In this document: in pieces, positions 42,762 through 54,434 of the stretch
Layout: the number at the start of each line of letters is the position of its first letter
Numbering within the stretch: the first letter of the stretch is position 1
Source: Zizania palustris
Taxonomy: Eukaryota; Streptophyta; Magnoliopsida; Poales; Poaceae
Assembly: GCA_019279435.1 (NCBI GenBank)
Contig: JAAALK010000082.1
Span: forward strand, 23,159,034-23,223,033
DNA: 64,000 nucleotides
Direction: 5' to 3'
Translations under genes and position numbers: made by a program
The notes under the pieces: model-generated
Seen by the model: the letters and a program-made list of their open reading frames with translations, nothing else
Told to the model about the DNA's origin: nothing
Databases searched by the model: none

Positions 42762-45700
42762 TGTAGCACCCCAATTTTCGTTAGGCGTTAAAAATAAAAT
42801 AATGAAATTAATCAATGAATTTTAAGAAAAATAATTGGTGTAAAGCGATAAATAAGAAAGCTAAAATATGGGATTAAAAATTTTGTTTAAAAATAAATTG
42901 TAGCTGGAGTATTTTCCCCAAAATTCTCTTTGCTTTCAATTTCGTCCCAAGAATTTTCCAAAATTTTTGGCGCAAAGAAATTAATTAAGATATAATTAAT
43001 ATCACTTCATGACAAGTCTCTAATATCAATTAATAAAATATGTTTCAACAAGAATGTTGTGTGAATAAAATGTATGATAAGTCATTTCAATTAAAAATAA
43101 TGTAAAATGAAATCAAATTCGGCTAGAGGAATTTCTAGTAAATTTCTCTTGCTTGAAATCAATTTATGTTTTTATTAAGGACTAGAATAGTAACCCATTA
43201 TATTTTAATAAATAACTTTAATTTAAAATAAATTAAATTCCTATTTTTCGGTTGAGTTTGAAATCTTCATCCTCAACAATCTCTCTATCTTTTCCCGTCG
43301 AAAATCCAAAGGAATCAATATTCTATTTTTGTTCGCGAAGTTAAAATTCCATTTTTAACTGTGTGGACTAAATTCCGTGAAAAATATCTTTTGAAATTTT
43401 TTTATATTTTGAATTCCCTAAAATAAATTCAAAGCCTTAGTTTTGTGTTCATGTTCGGAATTTCCAATTTCAACACAAATACAAATTTATTGATTTTCCA
43501 AACAGCCGTTTATTCTTTGAAATATTCCCCCGTTATTTCTTCAAAATAAAAATTTTCTAAATTTATTTAAAATTTTAACCTTTCCAAAAACTTTTCACTT
43601 TTTCTCAAAAATCCAAATTTAATTTTTGAGAAAATCATTTTCCATTTTTTTCCAATCTTTTCCTTTCCTTTCTTTTTCCCTTTTCTCTTTCCTCCTTTTT
43701 CTCTTTCCCTTCTCTCTTCTCCTTTTTTCCTTCCTCGCTACACACCCATCTCCCGTGTTGTTGGTGTGTTTTTTGGTCACACTTTGACACATGTGTGGTC
43801 TAGAAGATCTGCTTAACTCCAATGCACATCCTACATTCTCAGAAAAGTGGTTAGGGTGTGCCAATCAGTTTAACCCTACAACTGATAAGGTTAAACAAGA
43901 AAAGACGATCAGTAGTATGACCAATTAGCTATCGAGCCGATGACCGCGTTGAGCACATGATATCCGTGGAATATCATGCCTATCGGCCATAGGGCTGATG
44001 ACCAGGGGTGAAGCAATCGAGCAAGCGTGCCATCAGTCGATAAAATGGGCAGTTTATCACATGGGCCGATGAGTGCCTTTCCGATAGCGCATAAGATGTG
44101 GCGTTGAATTGAAGATAACCTGTCGGCTTGTACTCTGACAGAAATAAATAAAATGTGCTAGATAACATGTCTATATCATAAAATCATCAAACACACTAGA
44201 TCAGACCTAACCAAGATAGTAGCTAATCACGATGATCTTAATAATATGTCAAAGTATCGTGCATGCTTTATTTAGATGAAATGTATACAACATGAAAAAG
44301 ATACAATAGAAAGAGATGTCAGACTTAACCGATGAAGCCTCAAATTACTACACCTAGATGACATCAATCTAAGAGATCAATCTGATGCAGTCTTAGACCT
44401 AGCTAATACACCGAGAACAACCGGCGACCGTACTATTTCTACGTTCTCCTCAATAGATAAAAACTAATGCAACCGTGATGATACTGACCTAATCGATATG
44501 GACATAGGGGGTGGCGGGACTCACCTCTTCGCCGGAGATCCAAATGATGTAGCCCAACCCTGAGTGTCGAACCCTGACGGCATAACCTTGGTAGCCAAGG
44601 GTGGCGATGCGCCGATTGTTGTTTGACACAGTTGTGTATTTCTAATCTAACTAGGGGTACATATTTATAGTCAGGAGACTTGCCGTCCAAGCACTCAATC
44701 TTAACCACTTCTAGATTTATCTTTATCTTCTTTTATCTTTATCTCCATCGGCTCTTCCCATCCGATCATGCATACGTCATGGAGGGACTTCTTTGACTAT
44801 CCTTGACCAGATCTCTTTCACTTAAGTTGACCATGTGGCATCTTTAGTGGGCCTGGGCTTTACCAAATCTTGGCATCAACATGTGTGCAGTCTTCTTCCT
44901 CCTCCCTTCCTCTCTCTCTCCCCTTCTCTCCCGGTGCCGCCTCCTGCTCTTGCTTCCTCACCCGTGCCTCCTCCCCTGTGCCCAGACCAGCCCAGCGTCA
45001 TGTCTCCTCCTCCTGTAGCCTAGGCCCGCGCCGCCCCCAACTACCTCGGTGAAAATTCTGGTGTCCTCCACCTCGTGCCACCTCCGGTCTCTCCTCCCTA
45101 GCATCCTTATCTCCTCCTCGACCTCTATACAAGCTGGTCGTCCTCCTCTCTTCGTTTCGCCGTGAGTCGTCGCCATGCCACCACCTCTACCGTGCACCGC
45201 CGCCCTTTCCCCTCTAGCGAGATGCCGCCCTCCACTGCACCTAGTGTCGCCGCTACTACCCCTCTCCTTCCCTCACTGGCATAGCAGTCCTCGCTGAGCC
45301 GCCGCTGCCCCTGTCCATCTTCTCCCTATCAAATATGTGTTGCCACCTCCTCCATCTTGAGGTGAAAAATCCCTCTCCTCCTCTTTACTTTTCTAAAATT
45401 ATGTTGTATCAATATTCATTATGGTTTTATTTCACTACATCATCTTATTCATCTATTCGTTTTATTCGTGTGTGCCTTGATCCCCAAAGTTAATTGTTGT
45501 CCATCAAATCCGATCTATTAATCTAGTAAATCCATTTCGATCTATTAATCTGACGGTTCTGTTTCGATCTATTGATCCGGTAATCCATTCCAATCTAGTA
45601 ACTTGGTGGTTCTGTTCCGATCTAATTTATCTAATCATTGTTCATGATCTAATTCATGTTGAGCTATCTTCGTTAATTTATCGTTCATCAATTCTGATCT

Positions 45701-47295
45701 ATTAAATCGGCATTATCCCTGTTGATCTGGTGTTCCACTTTGTTCCTTTGTGTTCCATCTCGGAGGTCATATTTGTCATGAGGCATTATTCATCGTGGAT
45801 GAATGTCATCTTTCTCTCCTTTATTTGATCTAATCTATCGATTATGATTTGATTGATATTCAGTAGTTAGACTTGCGATATTTATTATTGGTCATCACCG
45901 ATCGTCGATCATTCGTAGTCGTTCATTACCAAGCATCATCGAATTATGTCGATTTAATCTAAACCCTTCGACATGGTCGCTAAGGCTCGATCAGTTAAGC
46001 CTTTACACGTACCTTTAGTCGATTGTCTCTTTATCCTTTGTCGAATGGACTAGGTTGTTCAATGGTTGCAACCTATTCTGATCGTTCGACTAAATCCATT
46101 TGTACCCATTTGTTTCGATCCATTCATCGTATTCAATTCAACTCATCCTTTGTTTTCAATTGAATTATAATTCATCGATCTACCCTTATAACAACTCAAG
46201 ATTAATCCTTCTATTTCATTCTATCTAAGTGAGTGTGTTGATTTCGTATCGACCGTCTCATTTCATCCTAAGGAATAATCTCGCGGTTATTTCTTTTCTT
46301 TTTAGAGTTCTATCATTTCATGTGAATGAATCAGAACTTCTAAAATTCATATCTTTTCCATTTGAAAAACAAATCAATCCATTCAACTTCCTAAATTCAT
46401 CTAGATTTGTGTTCTACTTGAGTGTGTACTTGGACCACATCGCTCGTACACCATTCGAGGTCATCTCATCCTATTTCGGGCGGGGGAGTCAATGAAGTCA
46501 GGACGGATGGTGGTGAATGGTACTCCCAATGACCAATACACTATGGCAAAACAGGGGCTTACGTTTCCAATGCATTGGAACATCGGCGAAACCTAGTGTG
46601 GTTGTCCTTGTGTTGAGGTGGCTCATATAAAGGGTTTTGGCATGAGTTCCTATGACTTGGGTCATCTTAACACACTATGGTGTGCATGGATGAGTGCCTT
46701 GTGGGTAAATTTTTACACCTCTGATCAGAGTACAATCTTTTCAAAAAGTCGTGCCTACGGTTATGGGCGAGCCAAGTGATGTTCTCCGTAGTTAGTCTCA
46801 TAATATGAATGTGAATGGTTACTAGTTTTCTAAGGATTGTTGTACGAGTGAGTACAGTTGTGCTACTTGATGTTGTGAATGGTTTAACACATTATTTACT
46901 TTCTATTCATTAAACTTGACTACCATAAATGCTTAACTACAAAAATATACTTTTATGCAAAAACAAGCCATATACCTAACCTTTCATATTATACTAGCAT
47001 TATGATGCATTTGGTGGTTTGTTGAGTATGTTTTGTACTTACCCTTGTTGATAAAACTTTTTAGAAGTTGAGTTCATTGAAGTTGAAGGCCTAGAGTAGC
47101 TGTCCAAGTCAAGGAGCGATTCTTGGAGAAAGATGTGCGTTAGTGTTTTTATTATTTTATCTTCTATGTAATATTGTAGCCTCTGAGCTATATTTTTTTT
47201 TGTCATAAGACGTTGTCGCTTGATGAACATTTTGTAACTTGATTTTCTTAAGGAAATTCAATGAACTCGAAATCATGAGATTTTGGGGCGTTACA
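42762..47295 (+). repeat. Element G LTR (Tekay-like), 4.5 kb including an inserted foreign LTR
   Basis: It starts TGTAGCACCCC and ends GGGGCGTTACA, near-perfect inverted termini. It follows a polypurine tract and is followed by a tRNA-iMet primer site. Without the inserted LTR at 43767-44878 it would be about 3.4 kb, a size usual for Tekay-type LTRs. It is AT-rich on the left. A C-rich CCTCCTC stretch lies at 44890-45340, and degenerate GATCTATTAATCT repeats lie at about 45515-45650. Short proline-rich frames here are not considered genes. Confidence 0.85.
43767..44878 (-). repeat. Second copy of the T1-type LTR, reverse orientation, within G's LTR
   Basis: On the minus strand it starts TGATGCCAAGATTTGGTAAA and ends GTGACCAAAAAACA. 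It resembles 26441-27548 throughout, including TATAAAT at 44669-44663. No internal region adjoins it, so it looks like a solo LTR. I could not find a clear 5-bp target duplication. Confidence 0.72.
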
Positions 47296-47298
47296 AGA

Positions 47299-47310
47299 TG
47301 GTATCAGAGC
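47299..47310 (+). other. Primer binding site (tRNA-iMet) downstream of G's LTR
   Basis: TGGTATCAGAGC begins three bases after the LTR end. It shows that the 42762-47295 LTR acts as a 5' LTR for the sequence to its right, although gag-pol sequence also lies to its left. Confidence 0.88.
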
Positions 47311-48222
47311 CGACTTGACTATAGGAAGCGAAACATGCCATGTTTAGGACTTATTTGCAAAAAATTAAAAAACCAGTATTTGCAAAAAAAATTATTCTAT
47401 TGCTTTGTATCCTTGACTCCATCCCACTTGATTTTCTTGAGGTCTTTTAAAAAATATAGATGTCAATTTTGGAGCGTAGTTTTGCCGCGAGTAATCAAGG
47501 ATTCATTAAAGAGCTTTGAAGTTTGATCAAGTTCGTCAACTTTTTACAAGGACTAGAGTTTCAAGATGGATTTCAGAAAGCGGGCCAAGAAGAAGTCCTC
47601 GGCGTTGTTCGTGGAGTTTGTCAAGTGTAGAAGTCCCTAGATATCGTTAGTTTCGTAACCATTTGCTTGTTTGTTTTGAGTGTAGCGTATGGTTTACATC
47701 GTCTCCGGTGATGTAATCATACTAGGTTGTTTGCTTGAATTGAAATGATTGACCACTACACACATTAGATCTGTAAATAAAGCTGGTTAAGGTCCTATCT
47801 ATAGATCTGATCTTACTCTTGCCTATTCTTAATTTCCGTCTTTCCTATAAACCTATCAGATGTCTGTTTCAAAAAGAGAAAAGGTGACCAAAAGCTCTTG
47901 CTTAAAGTTTGATGCCATGGTTCAAAGTGGTAGTGTTGCCACTCAGTCTGAATTTGAGGAAAAGAATTTGCCACAAGCTTCAACTCAACATAGTCCTCTT
48001 ATCACCTTTTTTTCAAGATCAACTCCAACCACGACATCAGAAGCAAAGGACTAGAAGGATCAATACCTGTTCTATACCAGTGGTGAATACACAAACCAAC
48101 AACTTAGGTGTCCAAGGTCCAATCATTCATAAGTGTTCTTTGGGAAACAATAGTGAACCATCAACTGAAGTTATTCGAGCAAAGGTATTGAAGCCTACTT
48201 CATCAACTATGAATGTGCAAGT
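47311..48222 (+). other. Internal leader of a second G-type copy
   Basis: This is sequence after the primer site and before the F copia begins at 48223. A short frame at 47860-48054 (MSVSKREKVTKSS) has no recognised domain. The region probably represents the leader and early gag of a Tekay-like element, but I cannot align it with the gag at 27549 because that part is missing there. Confidence 0.5.
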
Positions 48223-48700
48223 TGTTGGGGAATAGGGGAGCTACGCTAGCCAGCAAATTCAAAATTTTACGCCTTAGGCCCAAGACTCATGCACGTGCGA
48301 GATCATGGATAAATACCTTTTAGCATGTGATGCGGTAGGTGTAGCGGAAGAAGATATTGGAGCTGTGTGTCAAGCCACTCCTTGGTTCGTCCTTGCCGTC
48401 CTTCACCGATCCGAAAACCCAGGTCAATAGGCTCGATTTTTCAAAATTGTGCGGGTCGAAACTTCCGATGTGTCATAGGAACTTCTGATCCCTCAGAAAT
48501 TCCGATCAATATCGGAATCCCACATCACAACAATTGTCTTCTATATCGAATCATTATTCGATATGGAAACATCTGATCACTATAGGAACTTCCGATCACA
48601 TCAAAACTTCCAATCTGCTGCATACAGAAACAAATCTAATCTATTTTTCCACCATGTATCTCCATACATGAGGGATCCAAATCAAACACTACGCACGTAG
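48223..48700 (-). repeat. Rearranged F copia LTR piece and leader
   Basis: On the plus strand, 48223-48410 (TGTTGGGGAATAGGGGAGCT onward) duplicates 48715-48905. It then jumps to a segment rich in GGAACTTCCGATC words and ends in leader-like sequence next to a primer site at 48701. In minus-strand terms this is primer site, leader, then the tail of another LTR with everything between deleted. Confidence 0.6.
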
Positions 48701-48712
48701 GCTCTATTACCA
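48701..48712 (-). other. Degenerate tRNA-iMet primer site of F
   Basis: The minus strand reads TGGTAATAGAGC, two changes from TGGTATCAGAGC, adjoining the LTR end at 48715. Confidence 0.65.
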
Positions 48713-48714
48713 CT

Positions 48715-49518
48715 ATTGGGGAATAGGGGAGCTACGCTAGCTGAAAAATTCAAAATTTTACACCCTTGGCCCAAGACTCATGTGCGTGCGAGATCATGGA
48801 TCTGTACCTTCTAGCACGTGACGCGCTAGGTGCAGCGGAAGAAGATGTTGGAGGAGCGCGCATCAAGCCTCTCCTCGCTTTGTCCTTGCCATCCTTCCTC
48901 GATCCGATTGATGAAGACGACGTAGTCGTTCACATGTAGATGTCCACAAACATCACTATTGGAGCAACGCCTCCACGGAGTCCACACGTACAGGGATGGA
49001 GTACCTCCCATAGAAGTGTGCTATAACCGAATGTGAGAGACGGGGATCCTTGACCTCAACATTTGAGATCAAGAAAGGAATGAGAAAACTCTTGGGTGGC
49101 TAGGTATAATCTAGGCTTATTGCATGTTCCAAGACGTCCTGCTCCTCTCCTTTTTTAGGGATGATAGCCCCCTGGTCATCCTAATCCCGAAACCCTAAAA
49201 ACCGTAATAGATCCAATCTGTTTGCCCACGTCGGAACTTCCGATCTTGGATCAGAACTTCCAATAGGGTATTTTAGGTCTCCTAATACAGTACGACATGA
49301 AACAGATCCAATATGTTATCGCCCAGCTTGGAACTTCCGATTAGTACAAAATTCGCCGATTCTGAATCAGAACCTCTGGCTCGTTAGAACTTCTGATACC
49401 ATATCAGAACTTCTGAAGCAACATTTGCTCTCTCTATCGAGACCAGAAAATACCCGAAACTTCCGATACTTCCTACCGGAACTTTCAATCCACGGAATTT
49501 TCTTGGGCATATCCTTCA
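48715..49518 (-). repeat. Element F LTR, about 0.8 kb
   Basis: On the minus strand it starts TGAAGGATATGCCC directly after the copia-type polypurine tract CAAGTGGGAGAT (49530-49519) and ends CTATTCCCCAA. Its left half carries at least seven degenerate GGAACTTCCGAT motifs (49230-49500 on the plus strand). Confidence 0.72.
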
Positions 49519-50441
49519 ATCTCCCACTTGCACAAGAACCAATTCTTTGCATGTTTTTAATTCATCCCCTTAAGTGTGTGACCCAATAGGTTCATACACT
49601 AACGACTATTTACCAAAAACCATTTTGGACTCATTGATCAATAGCGGTACCTAGCAGCACATATTGACCCCCGAAAGCGTATAAAATCAAATTTCCATTA
49701 ACCTTGATATACTCAAGCACTAGTCCCTTTACCGCGCACTATCAGTCAAGCTAAAGGCAAGATACATGACACCCTTGTTGGTTAGCTCGACATTTTACTC
49801 GATCAAGTATCATATTCAAATCATGACTAACTCCTTAGTCATAGTGGCAAGGCCATGCACTTTTCCAATCCAATACCTCAAGGGGCCAGAGACAACTCTC
49901 CTGTTATTAGGAGGGGTAAATTCCATCTTGACTGCTCACATCCCAAGACATGTTACACAACACACCTAAAAATAACCCTTATTACTACTCTGTTACGGAA
50001 TAGCGTCGGGAAGCATCTAAGTGTGTCACTACACATTCTGGTATCAAATGAAGATCTCAGGTCCAAGGACTCTGCAGGTACACTATTTGAGATGACAACT
50101 ATTGGCACATTACAATAACAATCCCAACAATATCTCAAGTGGGTCTATCCAACACCATGTTCACCAACATGTGTCCACATCACTGATTTAATATTTCTAT
50201 GTCTATGATCTATGAAACACAATCATCAATCAGTCGGATGTGCCAATCCATGTATCATCACTGTCCCACATGATGACAAGATTAGGGACCCTTTTGAACA
50301 ACATCGTCATAAAGGAAATAGTTTCACATGACAAGTCGTACTTATTAATTAAATGCAAACGATATTTATTCAAGGAACAAGATAACAATTATTCTCATAC
50401 ATTAGCAAAGACTCTACTAGCATCTTCCACAAACACATGAC
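49519..50441 (-). other. Element F polypurine tract and 3' untranslated region
   Basis: The polypurine tract GTGGGAGAT at the LTR edge is typical of Ty1/copia elements. The remaining 900 bp between it and the RNase H stop show no credible gene. Confidence 0.65.
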
Positions 50442-50891
50442 TCACTCACGCAAGTATCTAATACACATGGAGCTCATATGTGCCTCATGCTTGGGCTGTG
50501 GAAGAGGCTTCGTCAATGGATCCGCCATGTTCAAATCCATGTGCACCTTGCAAATCTTCACATCACCTCTCTCAATGATCTTGCGGATCAGTTGATATTG
50601 TCGAAGTATATGTTTAGATTTCTGGTGCGATCTAGGCTCCTTGGCTTGCACAATAGCACCACTATTATCACAATAGAGGTCAACTAGACTGGACGCACTA
50701 GGAACAACACCCATCTTAGAAACAAACTTCCTGATCCAAATAGCCTCCTTCGCCGCTTCTGAAGCAGCGATATACTCAGCTTCTGTTGTAGAATCGGCTA
50801 CCGTATCTTGCTTAGAACTCTTCCAACTCACTGCGCCTCCATTGAAGCAGAAAACATAGTCAGATTGTGATCGAGAATCATATTTATCAGT
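50442..50891 (-). pseudogene. pol: Element F RNase H
   Basis: The minus-strand frame is continuous with the RT. It contains VSWKSSKQDTVADSTTEAEY, LYCDNSGAIVQAKEP, HQKSKHILRQYQLIR and MADPLTKPL, the standard copia RNase H series. It is separated from RT by TAG 50892-50894 in DARF-stop-TDKYD, where the family has Gln (CAG to TAG). Confidence 0.85.
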
Positions 50892-52300
50892 CTAAAATCT
50901 AGCATCAGTGTAACCACTTACAACGAGCTCCTCTTCACCACTGTAAACCATGAACATTTTCTTAGTCCTTCTCAAGTACTTGAGGATACTCTTTACTACA
51001 GCCCAGTGACCTTCACCCGGGTTTGATTGGTACCTACTTGTAACATATAGAGCATATGACACATCTGGGCATGTACATAGCATGGCATACATGATGGATC
51101 CAACTACAGAGGCATACGAGATCACACTCATCTTATCTATCTCATCAGGTGTCACAGCACACTGAGTCTTACTAAGAGAAATACCATGTGACATTGGCAG
51201 AAAACCCTTCTTAGAATTCTGCATTTTGAACCGTTTCAAAATCTTGTCAATGTACATACTCTGGCTAAATCCAATTAACCATTTTGATCTATCTCCATAG
51301 ATCTTTATGCCCAAAATGTATGCTACCTCTCGAAGATATTTCATAGAAAAACTATTTTTCAGTGAAGTCTTGACAGCATTCAACAAAGGAATGTTGTTTC
51401 CGATCAACAATATGTCATCCACATATAAGACTAGAAATACAAGTGAGCTCCCACTAGCCTTCTTGTAAACACAAGTTTCTTCTTCGTTCTTGATGAAGCC
51501 AAACCCTTTGACTACCTCATCAAAGCGAAGATTCCAACTCCGAGAAGCTTTCTTCAATCCATAAATGGACTTTAGCAACTTACAAACTTTCTTAGCATTC
51601 CCCGAACCATCAAGACCTTCAGGCTATGTCATGTACACATCCTCACTTAGGTTTCCATTTAGGAAAGTCATCTTGACATCCATTTGCCATATCTCACAAT
51701 CATAAAATGTGGCAATAGATAGGATGATCCGAATAGACTTAAGCACGACGACGGGCGAAAACGTTTCATCATAATCAACACCTTGAATCTGTTTGAAACC
51801 TTTTGCCACTAATCATGCCTTATAGATGTGAACATTTCCATCAACGTATATCTTTTTCTTGAAGATCCATTTACACTCAATGGTTTTTACACCATCGGGT
51901 GCATCAACCAAGTTCCAAACTTTGTTAATTTGCATGGACTCCAACTCGGATCCAATGGCTCCAAGCCATTTCTCAGAGTCTGGTCCCATCACTGCTTCTG
52001 CATAGGTCTTGGGCTCATCATTGTCCAACAACAACACGTCGCGATGCCCAGTGGTCAAGAACATGTACCTTTCTGGCACATGGACTACTCTTCCAGACCT
52101 TCGTGGGGCTAGTGCAGCCATAACAGGGTCTGCAATATCTTGCGCCTCCTGCTCTGGTTTAGTGGTATCTGGAACACTTTCTAGTGGCTCTCGAACCTCT
52201 TCGAGATGCACATTCCTTCCACTAACTCCTTTTGAGAGAAACTCTTTCTCAAGGAACACACCATTTTGAGCGACAAACACTTTGCCCACCTCTCTATTAT
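50892..52300 (-). pseudogene. pol: Element F integrase tail and reverse transcriptase
   Basis: The minus-strand frame starts at the C' insertion edge (52300) inside the integrase tail (REVGKVFVAQNGVFLEKEF). RT motifs follow: NKVWNLVDAPDGVKTIECKW, LVAKGFKQIQGVDYDETFSP, QMDVKMTFLNGNL, SIYGLKKASRSWNLRFDE and intact YVDDILLIGN. TGA 51813-51815 (Arg in relatives) and TAG 51624-51626 (Gln in VYMTQ) interrupt it. No frameshift is visible. It belongs to Ty1/copia, perhaps the Tork/Angela side, but lineage is uncertain. Gag, protease and most of integrase lie beyond the C insertion, outside the window. Confidence 0.87.
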
Positions 52301-52548
52301 TGTTGGGGGGAAATACTTCATCCTCAGGGTCTCTACAGCAATAAGACAAAGCCAATCTACTAAACTGAAGTTCCAGTATTAACTCTGGTTTAGTACATGA
52401 TCAAGCTCGAAGAATCTATGTGGACTTCCGTTCGATGTATGACTTTGAAGGTTAAATCTTCAGAGAGCTTATCTACCAGCGAGGATGGAAGACTTATCTT
52501 CTTTATGATTAGATTAGTCTTTTACCATTTTAACCCTATTAGGGGTAC
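52301..52548 (+). repeat. C': truncated LTR of the A/B/C family
   Basis: It begins TGTTGGGGGGAAATACTTCA inside F's integrase tail and follows the C LTR for about 248 bp. It stops at GGTAC, where a complete LTR (C) starts. The full LTR continues GGTACCGAATAG at this point, so C seems to have inserted into C' here. Confidence 0.8.
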
Positions 52549-53043
52549 TGTTGGGGGGAAATACTTCATCCTCAGAGCCATTGCTGCATCAGGACAAAGG
52601 CAGGTGATTTAATCAAAGGTTTCCAGCGTCTAACTCCGGGAGTACATTGGATCAAGTTCGAAGGATGAAGGCGAACTCTAGTTCGAAGTATATCTTCGAA
52701 CATGGACTCTTCCGAGAGCTTCTTTGCCAGCTAGGATGGAATACTTATCTTCTTTCTCATTAGATTAGTCTTTTACCGTTTTAGCCCTATTAAGGGTACC
52801 GAATAGTTTCCACTATGTCGGTTGTAATAGAGGGGTAAAAGGGTCTTTTCCTTAATGTTTGGGCCTATAAATACCCCCCGTTTTACCCTGTAATGACAGA
52901 GAAAACGGAGTTATTCAATATATATCTTCGAACTGTTTTGAGCTATTATCCTTTCGGAGGCTTGAAATAGTTTACTTCGCAAACACTTCGTTTGTTAGTT
53001 TCTAATCTTTAGAAACCTGTTAGCGTAATCTTTTACGCCAACA
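52549..53043 (+). repeat. Element C 5' LTR
   Basis: This 495-bp LTR runs from TGTTGGGGGGAAATACTTC to TTTTACGCCAACA, with TATAAAT at 52866-52872. The termini match A and B. The next bases GTAATCGTCGTTCGTGGGG are a decayed form of the GTTGGCGCCGTCCG primer site. Confidence 0.9.
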
Positions 53044-53105
53044 GTAATCGTCGTTCGTGGGGAACTTAGTCCAAAAAACTTCGTTCTCTACCAAGTTTTC
53101 AAACC

Positions 53106-54434
53106 ATGCCTCCCAAGCGGAGTTCAGGTGGTATCCCTATTCGGAGGTCCCCTCGGACCTTCGGAGCAAGATCTTCAAACACAATTGAGGTCGGAGGACC
53201 TTCGACATTTCCTCCACCTCAGACTCCGGAAGGAACTCCCCTTCCCCAAGCATACGGAGTTCCTCCCCCGACTCCATCCATACTTCGGCCACCAGGAGTT
53301 CCTCTTTCACCTCAAGTTCCACTTCGAACTGATGTATATAGGTCTCAAGACCCGGAAGGCCCTTCCGGAGGAGATGAAGACGGTCTTGGCAATATGGCCG
53401 CTCAAATGGCCAGTCTCCAAGCTGAAGTAGCAAGGTGGCGGCAAGAAGCCGCAGATAGGCTTCGCCCTCAGGCCACCCCAGTCATTCCCGAAGTGCCCGA
53501 AGACGACGAAGTTCATTATCCCGAAGCCCCGGAGAACGCGTCCTTCGAAATTGAATCTCTGCTGCATCCAGAGCTGCAGAAAGTGTGCTTCGATCCTAAG
53601 TTTAAAACGTCAAAGCTTTGTAAGTATGCTGGAGACGAAGACCCAGGGGAGTTCGCCCGTTCTTATGCATTAGCAATTGAGGCCAGCGGAGTAGTGCGAG
53701 ACACCATGGACAAATGTTTTCCTCTAGCTCTTGAAGGAGTAGCGCTGCGGTGGTTCTAGTCTTTAAAGCCAGGGTCAGTCAAAACCTAGGAGCAATTAAG
53801 GAAAAAGTTCATAAGCAATTTTTAGGGTACCTTCATACCACCAATGTCAACAGGAAGTCTTTTCCAGGTGAAGCAGCTCCCTTGAGAGACTTTAAGGCAG
53901 TATTTCAAGAGCTTCACCCATACGAAGTCGCAAATTCGAGGGTTAACTACATCCTCTGTAGTTGATGCAGCTCGAGAGGGAGTTACCCACACAGGCCTCC
54001 TTGATAAACTTCATCGGAGGCAGATATCTTCTGTTGCTCAGTTGATGTCTTATTTTGAAGAGTATGCAAGGTCAGAAGAGGGATGGCTTCAGAGAACTAT
54101 TGCAACTCTGTCAATCCTGCAAGAAGTCAAGCTGGAAGTGAAGACTTCAACACAGCCGCAGGGGCCTAGCTTCGAAGCTCAGCACGACAGACGTCGGGGG
54201 CAAAAGCATCCTCGTTCAGAAGTCTTGAACATTGCACCCCCGCAGAAATTTGCCCCAAGGACTTCGCAGCCTTCAGGAAGCAAGACCAGTGGCTGGAGGC
54301 CGCCAGGGAAACCGGCTAGCAAAGCCCAGGCCTTTTTCTGTTGTGTCCATGGTGAGAATCGAAGTCACGCGACTGATGCGTGTAAATCTATACTCGCTTT
54401 AAGAGGCGAGTACCTAGAAAGAACTTTGGGTTGA
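53106..54434 (+). pseudogene. gag: Element C gag
   Basis: ATG 53106 (MPPKRSSGG) opens a gag closely matching B. It has the helical VARWRQEAADRL, the core with EFARSYALAIEASG and GSLFQVKQLP, the RRGQKHPRSEVLNIAPPQKF block and the knuckle CCVHGENRSHATDAC. In-frame stops are TAG 53757-53759 (Trp), TAG near 53788 (Trp), TAG near 53823 (Gln), TGA near 53884 (Gly) and TGA 54432-54434 (Arg). There is no frameshift in this part. Confidence 0.86.

Noticed and set aside
44835..45200. Proline- and serine-rich frames in a C-rich stretch that could look like a plant gene start
   Set aside because: The stretch lies within the G LTR (42762-47295) and shows no start context, splice signals or domain.
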